A model generated the notes under the pieces. It had not been told where the DNA came from and made no database searches. It saw only the letters and a program-made list of their open reading frames with translations. A DNA stretch of 64,000 nt from Aminobacter sp. J41 (GTDB taxonomy: Bacteria; Pseudomonadota; Alphaproteobacteria; Rhizobiales; Rhizobiaceae): NCBI RefSeq assembly GCF_000526635.1, contig NZ_JAGL01000019.1:1-64000 (forward strand), in the 5' to 3' direction. Position numbers and translations under genes: made by a program. Of this stretch, positions 7,426-17,551 are shown piece by piece (position 1 is the stretch's first letter; the number at the start of each line of letters is the position of its first letter).

Positions 7426-8288
7426 AAGTCGGCCGGCCGCGTGACCTTGGCCCGCGCGTCGAGATAGCGCCGGATCGCGGCGTTCAGCTCGCCGCCGAGA
7501 ATGAAGATCGCCGAGACGATGTAGAGAAAGACCAGCGCGACCATGATCGAGGCGAGGCCCGCATAGGTCGTCACGTAGGACGAGAAGTAGCTGAGATAGG
7601 TGGCAAACACCGTCGAGCCGACCACCCAGGAAATCAGAGTAAACGCCAGCCCCGGCAGGATGTCGCGCAGGCTGCGCTGGCCGGCTGGCAGCCACAGATG
7701 CACAGCCACCAGCGCCAGCACGATGACGACTGAGGCGATGATGAAGCGCCAGATGGTGATGGTGCCAAGATAGGGCCGGATCCACGGCAGGTGTCGCTGC
7801 GCGATATCCACCGCGATAGGCGCGACGACCAGCAGTGACGAGACGATCAGAAACCCGGCGGTGGCGATGATGACGAAGGCAAGGCTCTGCGCGCGCAGCC
7901 AGAAGATCGACCTTGTGTCGATCACTCGATAGGCGCGGTTGAGCCCGACCCGCAGCGCCTCGATACCGTTCGAGGCGAAGAAGGCGGCCGCGATGATACC
8001 GATCGTCAACACGTCGCCGCGCGGCACCGTCAGCACGCTCGTCACTTCCCGCGCGATCGGCTCGGCGATCGTGTCCGGCCAGGTGTCGAAGACGAGGTGG
8101 ACGGCTGTGTCGGAAAAGGCCTGCGCGCCGAGAAAGCTTGCCAGAGACGTCGCAAAAATCAGGAACGGGAACAGCGCCATGAGCGCCGACAGCGCCAGAT
8201 GGCTCGCCAATGCCCATCCATCATCGTTGTTGAAGTGCCCGAGAGCGTCACCCAGGATCCGTTTCGTAACAGCAAGTGAGCGAAGCAT
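7422..8288 (-). CDS. YihY/BrkB-family inner-membrane protein
   Basis: The protein has about six membrane helices and the family motifs GWALASHLALSALMALFPFLIF near the amino end and SYFSSYVTTYAGLASIMVALVFLY near the carboxy end. It is often labelled ribonuclease BN in error; the true function is unsettled (possibly a transporter or lipid-related role). The ATG at 8288 gives 288 residues. An in-frame TTG at 8339 would add 17 residues, and neither start has a strong binding site. Confidence 0.85.
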   Translation of the reverse strand: MLRSLAVTKRILGDALGHFNNDDGWALASHLALSALMALFPFLIFATSLASFLGAQAFSDTAVHLVFDTWPDTIAEPIAREVTSVLTVPRGDVLTIGIIAAAFFASNGIEALRVGLNRAYRVIDTRSIFWLRAQSLAFVIIATAGFLIVSSLLVVAPIAVDIAQRHLPWIRPYLGTITIWRFIIASVVIVLALVAVHLWLPAGQRSLRDILPGLAFTLISWVVGSTVFATYLSYFSSYVTTYAGLASIMVALVFLYIVSAIFILGGELNAAIRRYLDARAKVTRPADF

Positions 8289-8410
8289 CTGTCCGGCCGA
8301 TTGTGTCGCTGGCGCGAATATGGGAAGGAAAGCCCTCAAAAGGCAAGCGTGGGGATGGGAACGCCCCTTGCCGGTAGCCAGTTCCCGGCCGCGCAGGAGG
8401 AATAAGGCCC

Positions 8411-8605
8411 GTGTCCACAGCTTTCAACATCATCGCCGTCATCTTCATGATCGCGGTCGTGTTCGTTCTGATCCGCGGTCTCATCAACATGATGCGCGGC
8501 GGGTCAGGCCGGACTTCGAACAAGCTGATGCAAGCGCGCATTGCCCTGCAGTTCTTCGCGCTCGTGTTCCTGCTGCTGACGATCTATTTCGCCCGCAATA
8601 GCTAA
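8411..8605 (+). CDS. Twin-transmembrane small protein (HIG1-like)
   Basis: A 64-residue protein starting at GTG, preceded by GGAGGAATAAG. Two hydrophobic helices (residues 5-27 and 43-61) flank a basic loop with NMMRGGSGRTSNKLMQARI. The layout resembles HIG1-domain twin-transmembrane proteins of alphaproteobacteria, some of which associate with respiratory complexes. It lies 13 bp upstream of the cobalamin adenosyltransferase gene and is probably cotranscribed with it. Confidence 0.75.
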   Translation: MSTAFNIIAVIFMIAVVFVLIRGLINMMRGGSGRTSNKLMQARIALQFFALVFLLLTIYFARNS

Positions 8606-8618
8606 AAGGTTTCGCTCC

Positions 8619-9200
8619 ATGGTCGTCCTGAACAAGATCTACACCCGCACCGGCGACGATGGCACGACTGCGCTTGGCTCGGGCGAACGCCGGCCAAAAT
8701 ATGACCTGCGCATCGCCGCCTACGGCACGGTCGACGAGGCGAACGCATGCATCGGCATGGCGCGCATCCACACGGCCCAAAGCCACCCGGAACTCGACGC
8801 CATGCTCGGGCGCATCCAGAACGACCTGTTCGACCTCGGTGCCGATCTTGCGACGCCCGACACCGGCGAAGACCTTGGCTACGAACCGCTGCGGATCATA
8901 GCCTCGCAGGTGGAACGCCTCGAGGCCGACATCGACGCCATCAACAAGCCTATCAAGCCGCTTCGCACCTTCGTCCTGCCCGGCGGCTCGCCGGCCGCGG
9001 CCGCGCTTCACCTTGCCCGCACCGTCGCCCGTCGCGCCGAACGGCTGATGGTCGAGCTTTCGCACAAGGAAGGCGAGAAAGTCAGCGCCGAGGCGATCAA
9101 GTATATGAACCGCGTCTCCGACTTCCTGTTCGTTGCCTCGCGCGCCGTAAATGACAATGGGGACAGCGACGTGCTATGGGTGCCCGGGAAGAACCGGTAG
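8619..9200 (+). CDS. Cob(I)yrinic acid a,c-diamide adenosyltransferase, PduO type
   Basis: This enzyme transfers the adenosyl group of ATP to cob(I)alamin, forming coenzyme B12. The 193-residue protein starts with the ATP-binding NKIYTRTGDDGTTALGSGER, has YGTVDEANACIG next, and ends with the PduO helix set (RTVARRAERLMVEL, YMNRVSDFLFVASR). The length fits the family. cobS and cobT lie about 29-32 kb downstream, so the organism makes B12 by the aerobic route. Confidence 0.92.
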   Translation: MVVLNKIYTRTGDDGTTALGSGERRPKYDLRIAAYGTVDEANACIGMARIHTAQSHPELDAMLGRIQNDLFDLGADLATPDTGEDLGYEPLRIIASQVERLEADIDAINKPIKPLRTFVLPGGSPAAAALHLARTVARRAERLMVELSHKEGEKVSAEAIKYMNRVSDFLFVASRAVNDNGDSDVLWVPGKNR

Positions 9201-9233
9201 CCCGCTTACGCGTGCGGGAGGAGAGCGGAACGC

Positions 9234-9995
9234 ATGTTCATACCCCTGCATGACGCCAACGAGTTCCGCTACATCAGGGTCCAGTACGTCACGATGGCGA
9301 TCATCGCCGTCAACGTCATCGTCTACCTTCTGACCACGCTCGGTAGCGAGGATTTCGTCAACGCCGCGGTCTTCGGCTTTGGCTACATTCCGTCGACCAT
9401 CTTCGACATCGCCGAGCGCCCACCGGAGATGGTGATCGTCCCCGACGACTGGACGTTCCTGACCTACTCCTTCCTGCACGGCGACATCTGGCATCTCGGC
9501 GGCAACATGCTGTTCCTCTGGGTCTTCGGCGACAATGTCGAGGACGCGCTCGGACACTTCCGCTACCTGATCTTTTACTTTGCCTGTGCTGCCGCGGGCG
9601 CACTGATGCACGGGCTGATCGCGCCGGATTCGGAGGCACCTCTGATCGGCGCTTCGGGCGCCATCGCCGGCATCGTCGCGGCCTACCTGATCCTGCATCC
9701 GCGGGTGAAGGTCTGGGTGCTGGCGCTCGGCCGTATCCCGCTCAGGCTTCCCGCCTGGATCCTGCTTGCTTTGTGGATCGCTTTCCAGTTCGCAATGATC
9801 TTCATCGGCGGAGACGAGAGCATTTCCTGGGCGGCGCATGTCGGCGGCATCATCGCGGGCGCCGTGCTGGTGCTGATCCTGCGCCGACGCCCGATCCCGA
9901 TCGCCGACGAGATCATCGTCACGCCGCGCGCGGTCGAGGTCGAGCGTCCTGCCAGCCCCGAGGCAGAGGTCCGTTCACCCTGGGGGCGCCATTAG
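9234..9995 (+). CDS. Rhomboid-family intramembrane serine protease
   Basis: A 253-residue membrane protein with six or seven helices. The catalytic Ser sits in LIGASGAIAGI (GxSG) and the catalytic His in AAHVGGIIAG. The amino-terminal MFIPLHDANEF and the conserved SFLHGDIWHLGGNMLFLWVFG are hallmarks of bacterial rhomboids. It cleaves membrane proteins within their transmembrane segments; its substrate is unknown. It follows the adenosyltransferase by 33 bp. Confidence 0.93.
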   Translation: MFIPLHDANEFRYIRVQYVTMAIIAVNVIVYLLTTLGSEDFVNAAVFGFGYIPSTIFDIAERPPEMVIVPDDWTFLTYSFLHGDIWHLGGNMLFLWVFGDNVEDALGHFRYLIFYFACAAAGALMHGLIAPDSEAPLIGASGAIAGIVAAYLILHPRVKVWVLALGRIPLRLPAWILLALWIAFQFAMIFIGGDESISWAAHVGGIIAGAVLVLILRRRPIPIADEIIVTPRAVEVERPASPEAEVRSPWGRH

Positions 9996-10007
9996 GTCAC
10001 CCCCTTT

Positions 10008-10062
10008 CAAACGGTTTGATCTTACCGTTTGTATTGACGGCTGTAAGCCGGATGACTACAGC
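10008..10062 (+). promoter_or_regulatory. Promoter region of etfBA with an inverted repeat
   Basis: A perfect 8-bp inverted repeat, CAAACGGT (10008-10015) and ACCGTTTG (10024-10031), is centred 8 bp apart. It sits directly upstream of TTGACG (10034-10039), a good -35. A weak -10 (TACAGC, 10057-10062) follows after 17 bp. The repeat has the size and position of an operator, but its regulator is unknown. Confidence 0.5.
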
Positions 10063-10147
10063 CCTACCCATGTCGTTTTCCGGCAAGCAAGCAGCTTCAG
10101 CGGCTGTTAGCCAGTCCTGACGAGTTTCTCGGAGAGGTTTCTTACCC

Positions 10148-10894
10148 ATGAAAGTACTAGTCCCAGTCAAGCGGGTCGTAGACTACAACGTTAAGATCCG
10201 TGTGAAGTCGGACGGCTCTGGCGTCGAGCTTGCCAACGTCAAGATGTCGATGAACCCGTTCGACGAAATTGCCGTCGAGGAAGCGATCCGCCTGAAGGAA
10301 GCCGGCAAGGTCGAGGAGATCGTCGTCGTGTCGATCGGCCCGGCTCAGGCTGCCGAGACGATCCGTACGGCGCTGGCGATGGGTGCCGACCGCGGCATCC
10401 TCGTCAAGGTCGACGATGTGGTCGAGCCGCTGGCGGTTGCCAAGATCCTCAAGGGCGTGGTCGAGGCCGAAGGCCCGCAGCTTGTCATCCTCGGCAAGCA
10501 GGCGATCGACGACGACGCCAACCAGACCGGCCAGATGCTGGCAGCCCTCCTCGGCTGGGGCCAGGGCACGTTTGCCTCCAAGGTCGAGCTGGGCGATGGC
10601 TCTGCCAAGGTCACCCGCGAGGTCGACGGCGGCCTGCAGGTCGTCGACATCAAGCTGCCGGCGATCGTCACCACCGACCTTCGCCTCAACCAGCCGCGTT
10701 ATGCCTCGCTGCCGAACATCATGAAGGCGAAGAAGAAGCCGCTGGACGAAAAGACCGCGGCCGATTTCGGCGTCGACGTTGCCCCGCGCCTGAAAGTTCT
10801 GAAGACCGAGGAGCCGGGCGGCCGCAAGGCGGGCGTCAAGGTTAAGGACGTCGCCGAGCTCGTCGCTTCGCTCAAGTCCGCTGGCGTCATCTGA
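10148..10894 (+). CDS. etfB: Electron transfer flavoprotein, beta subunit
   Basis: EtfB pairs with EtfA to carry electrons from acyl-CoA dehydrogenases to the quinone pool through ETF-ubiquinone oxidoreductase. The 248-residue protein begins [18 protein letters not shown] and contains the AMP-binding and family motif [11 protein letters not shown], then MGADRGILV and [33 protein letters not shown] precedes the ATG. etfA follows after 22 bp, so the two form an operon that ends at a strong terminator. Confidence 0.97.
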   Translation: MKVLVPVKRVVDYNVKIRVKSDGSGVELANVKMSMNPFDEIAVEEAIRLKEAGKVEEIVVVSIGPAQAAETIRTALAMGADRGILVKVDDVVEPLAVAKILKGVVEAEGPQLVILGKQAIDDDANQTGQMLAALLGWGQGTFASKVELGDGSAKVTREVDGGLQVVDIKLPAIVTTDLRLNQPRYASLPNIMKAKKKPLDEKTAADFGVDVAPRLKVLKTEEPGGRKAGVKVKDVAELVASLKSAGVI

Positions 10895-10916
10895 TTTCGG
10901 GAAAGGGAGTTTTACC

Positions 10917-11846
10917 ATGGCCATTCTTCTCGTTGCCGAACACGACAACGCCACCCTTTCCGACCAGACCGCGAAGGCACTCACGGCTGCTTCGCAGATC
11001 GGTTCGGACGTTGACGTCCTCGTCGCCGGCAAGGGCGCGCAAGCTGTCGCCGATGCCGCTGCCAAGCTGGCCGGTGTGCGCAAGGTCCTGCTCGCCGATG
11101 CCGACGAGCTCGCGGAGCGTCTTGCCGAGCCGACGGCGGCCCTGATCGTCTCGCTTGCTGGCGGCTACGACGCAATCGTTGCGCCTGCGACCACCACCGG
11201 CAAGAACGTGCTGCCGCGCGTTGCAGCTCTGCTAGACGTCATGCAAATCTCGGAAATCATCGAGGTCGTCTCGGCTGACACCTTCAAGCGTCCGATCTAT
11301 GCCGGCAACGCCATCCAGACCGTGCAGTCGAGCGACGCCAAGAAGGTCATCACCGTTCGCACCGCGTCCTTCTCGGCCGCTGGCGAAGGTGGTTCGGCTG
11401 CGATCGAGACGGTTGCCGCTGCTGCAAACCCGGGCGTTTCGACCTTCATCGAGAACAAGCTGTCAGAGAGCGATCGTCCGGAGCTGACCTCGGCCAAGAT
11501 CATCATATCGGGCGGCCGCGCGCTCGGCTCTGCCGAAAAGTTCCAGGAAGTGATCCTGCCGGTTGCCGACAAGCTCGGCGCTGCCGTTGGCGCATCGCGC
11601 GCCGCAGTCGACGCGGGTTATGCCCCGAACGACTGGCAGGTTGGCCAGACCGGCAAGGTCGTCGCGCCTGAGCTCTACATCGCCGTCGGCATTTCGGGTG
11701 CAATCCAGCACCTCGCCGGCATGAAGGACTCAAAGGTCATCGTCGCCATCAACAAGGACGAGGAAGCGCCGATCTTCCAGGTCGCGGACTACGGCCTCGT
11801 CGGTGACCTCTTCACCATCCTGCCGGAGCTTGAAAAGGCGCTCTGA
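10917..11846 (+). CDS. etfA: Electron transfer flavoprotein, alpha subunit
   Basis: The 309-residue FAD-bearing subunit has an amino-terminal domain ([18 protein letters not shown]) and the carboxy-terminal FAD domain with [52 protein letters not shown] and [11 protein letters not shown]. It works with EtfB in fatty-acid and amino-acid oxidation. The 3-hydroxybutyryl-CoA dehydrogenase gene just downstream is metabolically related but separated by two hairpins. Confidence 0.97.
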   Translation: MAILLVAEHDNATLSDQTAKALTAASQIGSDVDVLVAGKGAQAVADAAAKLAGVRKVLLADADELAERLAEPTAALIVSLAGGYDAIVAPATTTGKNVLPRVAALLDVMQISEIIEVVSADTFKRPIYAGNAIQTVQSSDAKKVITVRTASFSAAGEGGSAAIETVAAAANPGVSTFIENKLSESDRPELTSAKIIISGGRALGSAEKFQEVILPVADKLGAAVGASRAAVDAGYAPNDWQVGQTGKVVAPELYIAVGISGAIQHLAGMKDSKVIVAINKDEEAPIFQVADYGLVGDLFTILPELEKAL

Positions 11847-11850
11847 GCGG

Positions 11851-11922
11851 GCATGGTAGCCTTCGGCTACTCATGCTAATGAACCCAAGGGCGGGGTAGA
11901 CATTTGTCGCCCCGCCCTTTTT
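11851..11922 (+). terminator. Tandem hairpins ending the etfBA operon
   Basis: The first hairpin, GCATGGTAGCC with GGCTACTCATGC, lies at 11851-11876. The second is a classic intrinsic terminator: GGGCGGGG (11889-11896) pairs perfectly with CCCCGCCC (11910-11917) and is followed by five T residues. Confidence 0.88.
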
Positions 11923-11972
11923 CATCTGACACACATACGGGCCGGTGAACGGCGTACGACGGGATCATCACG

Positions 11973-12854
11973 ATGACGGGCAAGATCGCAACGATTGGTA
12001 TCATTGGCGCAGGTCAGATGGGTGGCGGCATTGCACATGTGTCGGCGGTGGCCGGCTACACTGTGAAGCTCTACGACATTTCGGCCGAGCGGATCGAAGC
12101 AGGCATTGCCACGATCAGCGGCAACATGGCTCGCCAGGTATCGTCCGGCAAGATGGAGGAGAGCGTCCGCCAGGGCGCGCTGTCACGCATCATCGGTGCG
12201 CCGGAACTCAACGACCTCGCAGACTGCGACCTCGTCATCGAGGCTGCGACCGAAGACGAGACCATCAAGCGCAAGATCTTCGCGCAGCTCTGCCCGATCC
12301 TGAACCCGGAAGCGATACTGGCAACCAACACCTCCTCGATCTCGATCACGCGCCTTGCGGCGCAGACCGATCGTCCGGAACGCTTCATCGGCATCCACTT
12401 CATGAACCCGGTCCCGGTCATGAAGCTGGTCGAGGTCATCCGCGGCATCGCTACCGAGGAGAGCACCTTCGAGACCGCCAAGGAATACGTCACCCGCCTG
12501 GAAAAGACGATGACGGTGGCCGAAGACTTCCCGGCCTTCATCGTCAACCGCATCCTGCTGCCGATGATCAACGAGGCGATCTACACGCTTTATGAGGGCG
12601 TCGGCACCGTCGAGGCGATCGACACGGCGATGAAGCTTGGCGCGAACCACCCGATGGGCCCGCTGCAGCTCGCCGACTTCATCGGCCTCGATACCTGCCT
12701 GTCGATCATGCAGGTGCTCTACGAGGGGCTTGCCGATTCCAAGTACCGCCCCTGCCCGCTGCTGGTGAAATATGTCGAGGCCGGCTGGCTTGGCCGCAAG
12801 ACCGGTCGCGGCTTCTACGACTACCGCGGCGAGCAACCGGTTCCGACGCGCTAA
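11973..12854 (+). CDS. 3-hydroxybutyryl-CoA dehydrogenase
   Basis: The enzyme interconverts acetoacetyl-CoA and 3-hydroxybutyryl-CoA using NAD(P). The 293-residue protein has a Rossmann motif ([15 protein letters not shown]), the acidic end of the second strand (LYDIS), the catalytic His and Glu region ([19 protein letters not shown]) and the carboxy-terminal helical domain ([16 protein letters not shown]). It follows the etfBA terminator and probably supports beta-oxidation or polyhydroxybutyrate turnover. Symbols hbd, paaH and fadB2 are all used for such proteins. Confidence 0.93.
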   Translation: MTGKIATIGIIGAGQMGGGIAHVSAVAGYTVKLYDISAERIEAGIATISGNMARQVSSGKMEESVRQGALSRIIGAPELNDLADCDLVIEAATEDETIKRKIFAQLCPILNPEAILATNTSSISITRLAAQTDRPERFIGIHFMNPVPVMKLVEVIRGIATEESTFETAKEYVTRLEKTMTVAEDFPAFIVNRILLPMINEAIYTLYEGVGTVEAIDTAMKLGANHPMGPLQLADFIGLDTCLSIMQVLYEGLADSKYRPCPLLVKYVEAGWLGRKTGRGFYDYRGEQPVPTR

Positions 12855-12863
12855 GCTGCGCCG

Positions 12864-13673
12864 TCAGCGCGGCGGGCGGTTCTGGTTCGCCTGCCGCAGG
12901 CGCGGCATCGCCCGAGCTTCAAAACCTTCCTCAAGCGTGGCGACACGCACCCGGTCGCGGCCCTGTTCCTTGGCGACGTAGAGTTCGTCGTCCGCCACAG
13001 CGAACAGTTCGGCATAGGTCGTTGCGCGGGAATGGACCGCGCAGCCGACACTCATCGTCAGCCGCAAGTTCTCCGCACCATGGTACGGCACGAATGTAGC
13101 CGCGGAGACGGCTGCACGGAGCCTTTCCGCAAGTTCGACCGCAATCGGCACCGTCGCGTGCGACAGGTAGACGCCGAACTCCTCGCCGCCGATACGTCCG
13201 CAAATGTCCTCCGGCCGCACAACCGAGCGGATCGCAGAGGCAATCACCCTGAGCGCCTCATCACCGCGTTCATGGCCGTAAGTATCGTTGATCGCCTTGA
13301 AGTAGTCCGCGTCCATGATCAGGAACGCGCCTTCCGCTGAGCCGTGCAGCCACTTCTCAACGCGCGTCTGGAAGGTGCGCCGGTTGAGGCAGCCGGTCAG
13401 GCTGTCCAGCGAAGCCAGATCGTTGAGCTTGTGATTGGCGATCGCGAGTTCACGCAGCTTCAGCGAGTGAAGGAAGAACAGCGGCGCGGCGATGATCAGC
13501 GGCAGGATGAAAGCTGTGATTATCACCCGCCGAAGATCCCCGGGCGGAAGATCCCGGAAGTTGAACCAGACGAACACCACGCAGATCGCGGCACAGATCA
13601 GTGGTCCCAGGGCCGTCCACATCAACACACGGCGCCAGGCTCTCGGTGACACGCCGTAAAACCGCGACAGCAT
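12864..13673 (-). CDS. Membrane-anchored diguanylate cyclase (GGDEF)
   Basis: The product of 269 residues has two membrane helices (about residues 18-37 and 49-68) and a GGDEF domain from about 85 to 245. The active loop is GRIGGEEFGVY (GGEEF, competent), with the substrate-binding DSLTGCLNRRTF and MDADYFKAINDTYGH. An RxxD inhibitory site is not obvious upstream of the loop. It makes c-di-GMP, which controls motility and attachment. There is no separate sensor domain, so the signal would have to come through the membrane segments. Confidence 0.9.
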   Translation of the reverse strand: MLSRFYGVSPRAWRRVLMWTALGPLICAAICVVFVWFNFRDLPPGDLRRVIITAFILPLIIAAPLFFLHSLKLRELAIANHKLNDLASLDSLTGCLNRRTFQTRVEKWLHGSAEGAFLIMDADYFKAINDTYGHERGDEALRVIASAIRSVVRPEDICGRIGGEEFGVYLSHATVPIAVELAERLRAAVSAATFVPYHGAENLRLTMSVGCAVHSRATTYAELFAVADDELYVAKEQGRDRVRVATLEEGFEARAMPRLRQANQNRPPR

Positions 13674-13789
13674 TCTCGCCTCTCTTCCGGGAGGACACAG
13701 GTCCCCAAGAAGGACGGTCGCAATACATTCGTAAATATGCAGTTATTGAGGCACCTTCCCCATCGGCAATCCCAAGCGAAGCGGCTAGG

Positions 13790-14470
13790 CTACCGCGCCG
13801 CCGCGATCAGCCTCTTGGCATCCTCGCTCGCCCACTCGGCCGGGCCATTCATCGCGGCGAGCATGCAGCCGTCCTCATCGATCAGCAAAGTCACCGGCAG
13901 GCCCATAGCCAGGCCCTTGCGCTTGAGATCGTTGAAGAGGCCAAGGGTGGAGTCCCGGTAATAGCCGAGCGCGTAGACGCCGGTTTCTTCGAGGAAGGCC
14001 TTCGGCTTCTCGTCGCCGCCGGTGTCGACGTTGACTGCCACCACCTCGAACGTGTCGCCGCCGAGTTCCTGCTGCAGCTGGTTCAGCGCCGGCATTTCTT
14101 GGCGGCATGGCGCGCACCAGGTAGCCCAAAGGTTCATGAGCACCATCTTGCCGGAAAGGTCGGCAACGCTCATCGGCTTGCCTTCCGGAGAGTTGAACTT
14201 GAGGTCCTGCAACGGCCGCGGCGGCTTTGCGCCCATCATCGCGGCGACCTCGCCGCGCGCCGCGCCGTCGATCGCGTCAGCGCGTTCCTGCTTTGCCGCG
14301 CATGACTTTTCCTCGGCCGTCATTGATGTTTCATCGACCGCGACCTGCGCTGCGTTGTTGCCAGAACTGCCGCCCATCACGTATACGCCGAGGGCGCCTG
14401 CGATCATGCCGGCCACGACGGCGACTGCGATCAGGCGGCCCGTCGGCAAATGAAGCTTTCCGTTTGCCAT
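13790..14470 (-). CDS. tlpA: Thiol:disulfide interchange protein TlpA
   Basis: TlpA is a membrane-anchored periplasmic thioredoxin that reduces copper-delivery proteins for cytochrome oxidase assembly. The 226-residue product starts [13 protein letters not shown] at 14470, giving one amino-terminal anchor (about residues 12-32). The longer frame from 14611 crosses the argH start and is rejected. The active site is [14 protein letters not shown], followed by cis-Pro LPVTLLID. It is divergent from argH with 40 bp between starts, an arrangement found widely in rhizobia. Confidence 0.92.
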   Translation of the reverse strand: MANGKLHLPTGRLIAVAVVAGMIAGALGVYVMGGSSGNNAAQVAVDETSMTAEEKSCAAKQERADAIDGAARGEVAAMMGAKPPRPLQDLKFNSPEGKPMSVADLSGKMVLMNLWATWCAPCRQEMPALNQLQQELGGDTFEVVAVNVDTGGDEKPKAFLEETGVYALGYYRDSTLGLFNDLKRKGLAMGLPVTLLIDEDGCMLAAMNGPAEWASEDAKRLIAAAR

Positions 14471-14510
14471 TCCATCAGTCCAGTCACTTTCCGGGGTCCG
14501 GGTTAGCACG

Positions 14511-15920
14511 ATGAACGAGAACAAGACCAGCAACCAGATGTGGGGCGGACGTTTTGCCTCTGGACCGGCCGCGATCATGGAGGCGATCAACGCCTCGATC
14601 TCGTTCGACAAGAAGCTCTACGCCCAGGACATCCGCGGTTCCATTGCTCACTCCGAAATGCTGGCCGAAACGGGCATCATTTCGAAGGAAGATCAAGAAA
14701 AGATCGCTCACGGGCTGAACACGATTTTGTCGGAGATCGAGAGCGGCAAGTTCGAGTTCTCGACCCGTCTCGAGGACATTCACATGAATGTCGAGGCGCG
14801 GCTCGCCGAGCTGATCGGCCCGTCGGCTGGTCGCCTGCACACCGCCCGCTCGCGCAACGACCAGGTTGCCGTCGACTTCCGCCTCTGGGTCAAGGAAGAG
14901 CTGCAGCGCGTCGAGGGCGCGCTGGTCGCCCTGATCGGCGCATTCCTCGATAAGGCAGAGACGCATGCCGCGACTGTCATGCCGGGCTTCACGCATCTGC
15001 AGACCGCGCAGCCGGTGACCTTCGGCCATCACTGCATGGCCTATGTCGAGATGTTCGCGCGTGATCTGTCGCGCGTCCGCGACGCGATCGAACGCATGGA
15101 TGAGTCGCCGCTTGGCGCCGCTGCGCTTGCCGGCACCGGCTTCCCCATCGACCGCCACATGACGGCGAAGGCGCTCGGCTTCCGCGAGCCGACCCGTAAC
15201 TCGATCGACAGCGTCTCCGACCGCGACTTCGCGCTTGAATTCCTGTCGCTGGCTTCGATCTGCGCCACCCACCTGTCGCGCCTTGCCGAAGAGATCGTCA
15301 TCTGGTCGACGCCGCAGTTCGGCTTCATCCGCCTGTCGGACCAGTTCTCGACCGGCTCCTCGATCATGCCGCAGAAGAAGAACCCAGATGCGGCCGAGCT
15401 GGTGCGCGCCAAGACCGGCCGCATCAACGGCCACCTGATCGGCCTGCTGACGGTGATGAAGGGCCTGCCGCTCGCCTATTCCAAGGACATGCAGGAAGAC
15501 AAGGAAGCGGTGTTCGACGCCGCCGAGACGCTCGACCTGATGATCGCCGCGATGACCGGCATGGTTACCGACATGACGGTCAATGAGGCCGCCATGAAGA
15601 AGGCTGCCGGCTCGGGATACTCGACGGCGACCGACCTCGCCGACTGGCTGGTGCGCGAGGCCGGCCTGCCGTTCCGCGAGGCGCACCACGTCACGGGCCG
15701 AGCCGTGGCCCTTGCCGAGCAGAAGAAGGTTCCGCTCGAGAAGCTGTCGCTGGAAGACCTCAAGGCGATCGACGAGCGCATCACCGACGCCGTCTTCGGC
15801 GTGCTCTCAGTCAACGCCTCGGTCAAGAGCCGCGCTTCCTTCGGCGGCACGGCCCCGGCGCAGGTCCGCAAGCAGATCCGTTACTGGCGCGCACGCCTGA
15901 AACGGGGTGCAAGGCGCTGA
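14511..15920 (+). CDS. argH: Argininosuccinate lyase
   Basis: ArgH cleaves argininosuccinate to arginine and fumarate, the last step of arginine synthesis. The 469-residue protein begins with [10 protein letters not shown] and carries [20 protein letters not shown] and the fumarase-superfamily signature [12 protein letters not shown] (about residues 283-294) with the catalytic Ser. It is followed by the lipoprotein gene and lysA, the standard rhizobial order. A short basic tail ([10 protein letters not shown]) ends the protein. Confidence 0.97.
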   Translation: MNENKTSNQMWGGRFASGPAAIMEAINASISFDKKLYAQDIRGSIAHSEMLAETGIISKEDQEKIAHGLNTILSEIESGKFEFSTRLEDIHMNVEARLAELIGPSAGRLHTARSRNDQVAVDFRLWVKEELQRVEGALVALIGAFLDKAETHAATVMPGFTHLQTAQPVTFGHHCMAYVEMFARDLSRVRDAIERMDESPLGAAALAGTGFPIDRHMTAKALGFREPTRNSIDSVSDRDFALEFLSLASICATHLSRLAEEIVIWSTPQFGFIRLSDQFSTGSSIMPQKKNPDAAELVRAKTGRINGHLIGLLTVMKGLPLAYSKDMQEDKEAVFDAAETLDLMIAAMTGMVTDMTVNEAAMKKAAGSGYSTATDLADWLVREAGLPFREAHHVTGRAVALAEQKKVPLEKLSLEDLKAIDERITDAVFGVLSVNASVKSRASFGGTAPAQVRKQIRYWRARLKRGARR

Positions 15921-15966
15921 AAACTTCGCTAAAAGGCTTCAGGACATAATCGGGACGGACGGGCTC

Positions 15967-16179
15967 ATGCGCGCGGGACATCTGATCAGGACGACACTGG
16001 TGCTTGTTGCCGTGGCAACGGCAGTCACGGCCTGTGGCCGGCGCCCGAGCCAGCTTGAGACGCCCTACGAGGCATCCGAGCGCCTGCGCAAGGAAGCCGA
16101 GCAGAACAAAGAGCCGGTTCCCCCGGCTCGCCCGCGTCCGGAAACCGACAAGCCCTTCATTCTTGACCGCCTGATCTAG
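15967..16179 (+). CDS. lptM: Small lipoprotein, LptM-like
   Basis: A 70-residue product with a lipoprotein signal peptide: basic start MRAGHLIRTT, hydrophobic core LVLVAVATA and lipobox VTAC with Cys at residue 26. The mature part is short, charged and Pro-rich (PPARPRPETDKPFILDRLI). Members placed between argH and lysA are called LptM, shown in enterobacteria to help oxidative maturation of the LptD translocon. The start at 15967 is chosen because an earlier in-frame ATG lies inside argH. Confidence 0.8.
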   Translation: MRAGHLIRTTLVLVAVATAVTACGRRPSQLETPYEASERLRKEAEQNKEPVPPARPRPETDKPFILDRLI

Positions 16180-16190
16180 GACCCACTCCC

Positions 16191-17456
16191 GTGGACCATT
16201 TCAACTACCGCAACGGCGTGCTCCACGCCGAGGATGTGCCCGTGCCGGCCATCGCCGAAGCCGTTGGCACGCCGTTCTACATCTACTCGACCGCCACGCT
16301 GACGCGTCACTACAACGTGTTCGCGCAGGCGTTTTCCGACCTCAACGCCCTCGTCTGCTACGCGATGAAGGCCAATTCGAACCAGGCAGTGATCCGCACG
16401 CTCGCCAAGCTCGGCGCCGGTGCCGACGTGGTCTCGGAAGGCGAGCTGCGCCGCGCGCTTGCCGCCGGCATCCCGGCCAGCAAGGTGGTCTTCTCCGGCG
16501 TCGGCAAGAAGGCACGCGAGATGGACTTCGCGATCGCTGAAGGCATCCACTGCTTCAACGTCGAGTCGCTCCCGGAGCTTGAGGCGCTGTCCGCCCGTGC
16601 GGTTGCCGCCGGCCGTGAGGCGCGCGTGTCGCTGCGCATCAACCCGGACGTCGATGCAAAGACCCACGCCAAGATCTCAACCGGCAAGGCCGAGAACAAG
16701 TTCGGCATTTCGTGGAAGGACGCCCGCGCGGCCTATGCCAAGGCAGCGTCGCTCCCGGGCCTCAGGGTCGCCGGCATCGACATGCATATCGGCAGCCAGA
16801 TCACCGACATGCAGCCGTTCGATGACGCCTTCGCGCTGCTGGCCGAGCTGACCCGCACGCTGCGCGAGGACGGCCACGACATCCGTCATGTCGATGCGGG
16901 CGGTGGCCTCGGCATCCCCTACCGCACCGACAATGCGCCGCCGCCGGTGCCGGACGACTATTCCAAGATCGTCAGCAAGCACCTCAAGCCGCTTGGCGTT
17001 GACGTGATTTTCGAGCCTGGCCGCATGATTGTCGGCAATGCCGGCATCCTCATCTCCGAGGTCATCTTCCTCAAGGAAGGCGAGGCCAAGAACTTCCTGA
17101 TCGTCGACGCGGCGATGAATGATCTGATTCGTCCGACGCTCTACGAGGCCTTCCACGACATTGTGCCAGTCAGGGAAGCCCCTATGGACGCGCCGCGCCT
17201 GACCGTCGACGTGGTGGGCCCGGTCTGCGAGACCGGCGACTTCCTCGGCCAGGACCGCAACCTGCCGCGCCTTGCTCCCGGCGACCTGATCGCCGTGCGC
17301 ACGGCCGGCGCCTATGGCGCCGTGCAGGCCTGCACCTACAATTCGCGGCTTTTGGTTCCCGAGGTTATGGTCGACGGCGACCGCTACCACGTCGTTCGCC
17401 CGCGCCAGACCTACGAGGATCTAATCGGCCTCGATTCGGTGCCGGACTGGCTGTAG
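16191..17456 (+). CDS. lysA: Diaminopimelate decarboxylase
   Basis: LysA makes lysine from meso-diaminopimelate using PLP. The 421-residue protein starts at GTG. It has the PLP Lys in VCYAMKANSNQAV, the HIGSQ motif (DMHIGSQI), the phosphate-binding GGGLGIPY and PGRMIVGNAG, and the dimer-contributed Cys motif GPVCETGDFL. It lies 11 bp after lptM and very probably shares a transcript with argH and lptM. Confidence 0.97.
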   Translation: MDHFNYRNGVLHAEDVPVPAIAEAVGTPFYIYSTATLTRHYNVFAQAFSDLNALVCYAMKANSNQAVIRTLAKLGAGADVVSEGELRRALAAGIPASKVVFSGVGKKAREMDFAIAEGIHCFNVESLPELEALSARAVAAGREARVSLRINPDVDAKTHAKISTGKAENKFGISWKDARAAYAKAASLPGLRVAGIDMHIGSQITDMQPFDDAFALLAELTRTLREDGHDIRHVDAGGGLGIPYRTDNAPPPVPDDYSKIVSKHLKPLGVDVIFEPGRMIVGNAGILISEVIFLKEGEAKNFLIVDAAMNDLIRPTLYEAFHDIVPVREAPMDAPRLTVDVVGPVCETGDFLGQDRNLPRLAPGDLIAVRTAGAYGAVQACTYNSRLLVPEVMVDGDRYHVVRPRQTYEDLIGLDSVPDWL

Positions 17457-17551
17457 CGAAGGCATCACGATTTCGCGCTCGCCTCGCCTTCGCCGCGTTT
17501 GCTGCTATTCTCGAAGGAAGGACGGCGCGAAGGCGCGCCTGAAGGGAGCGG

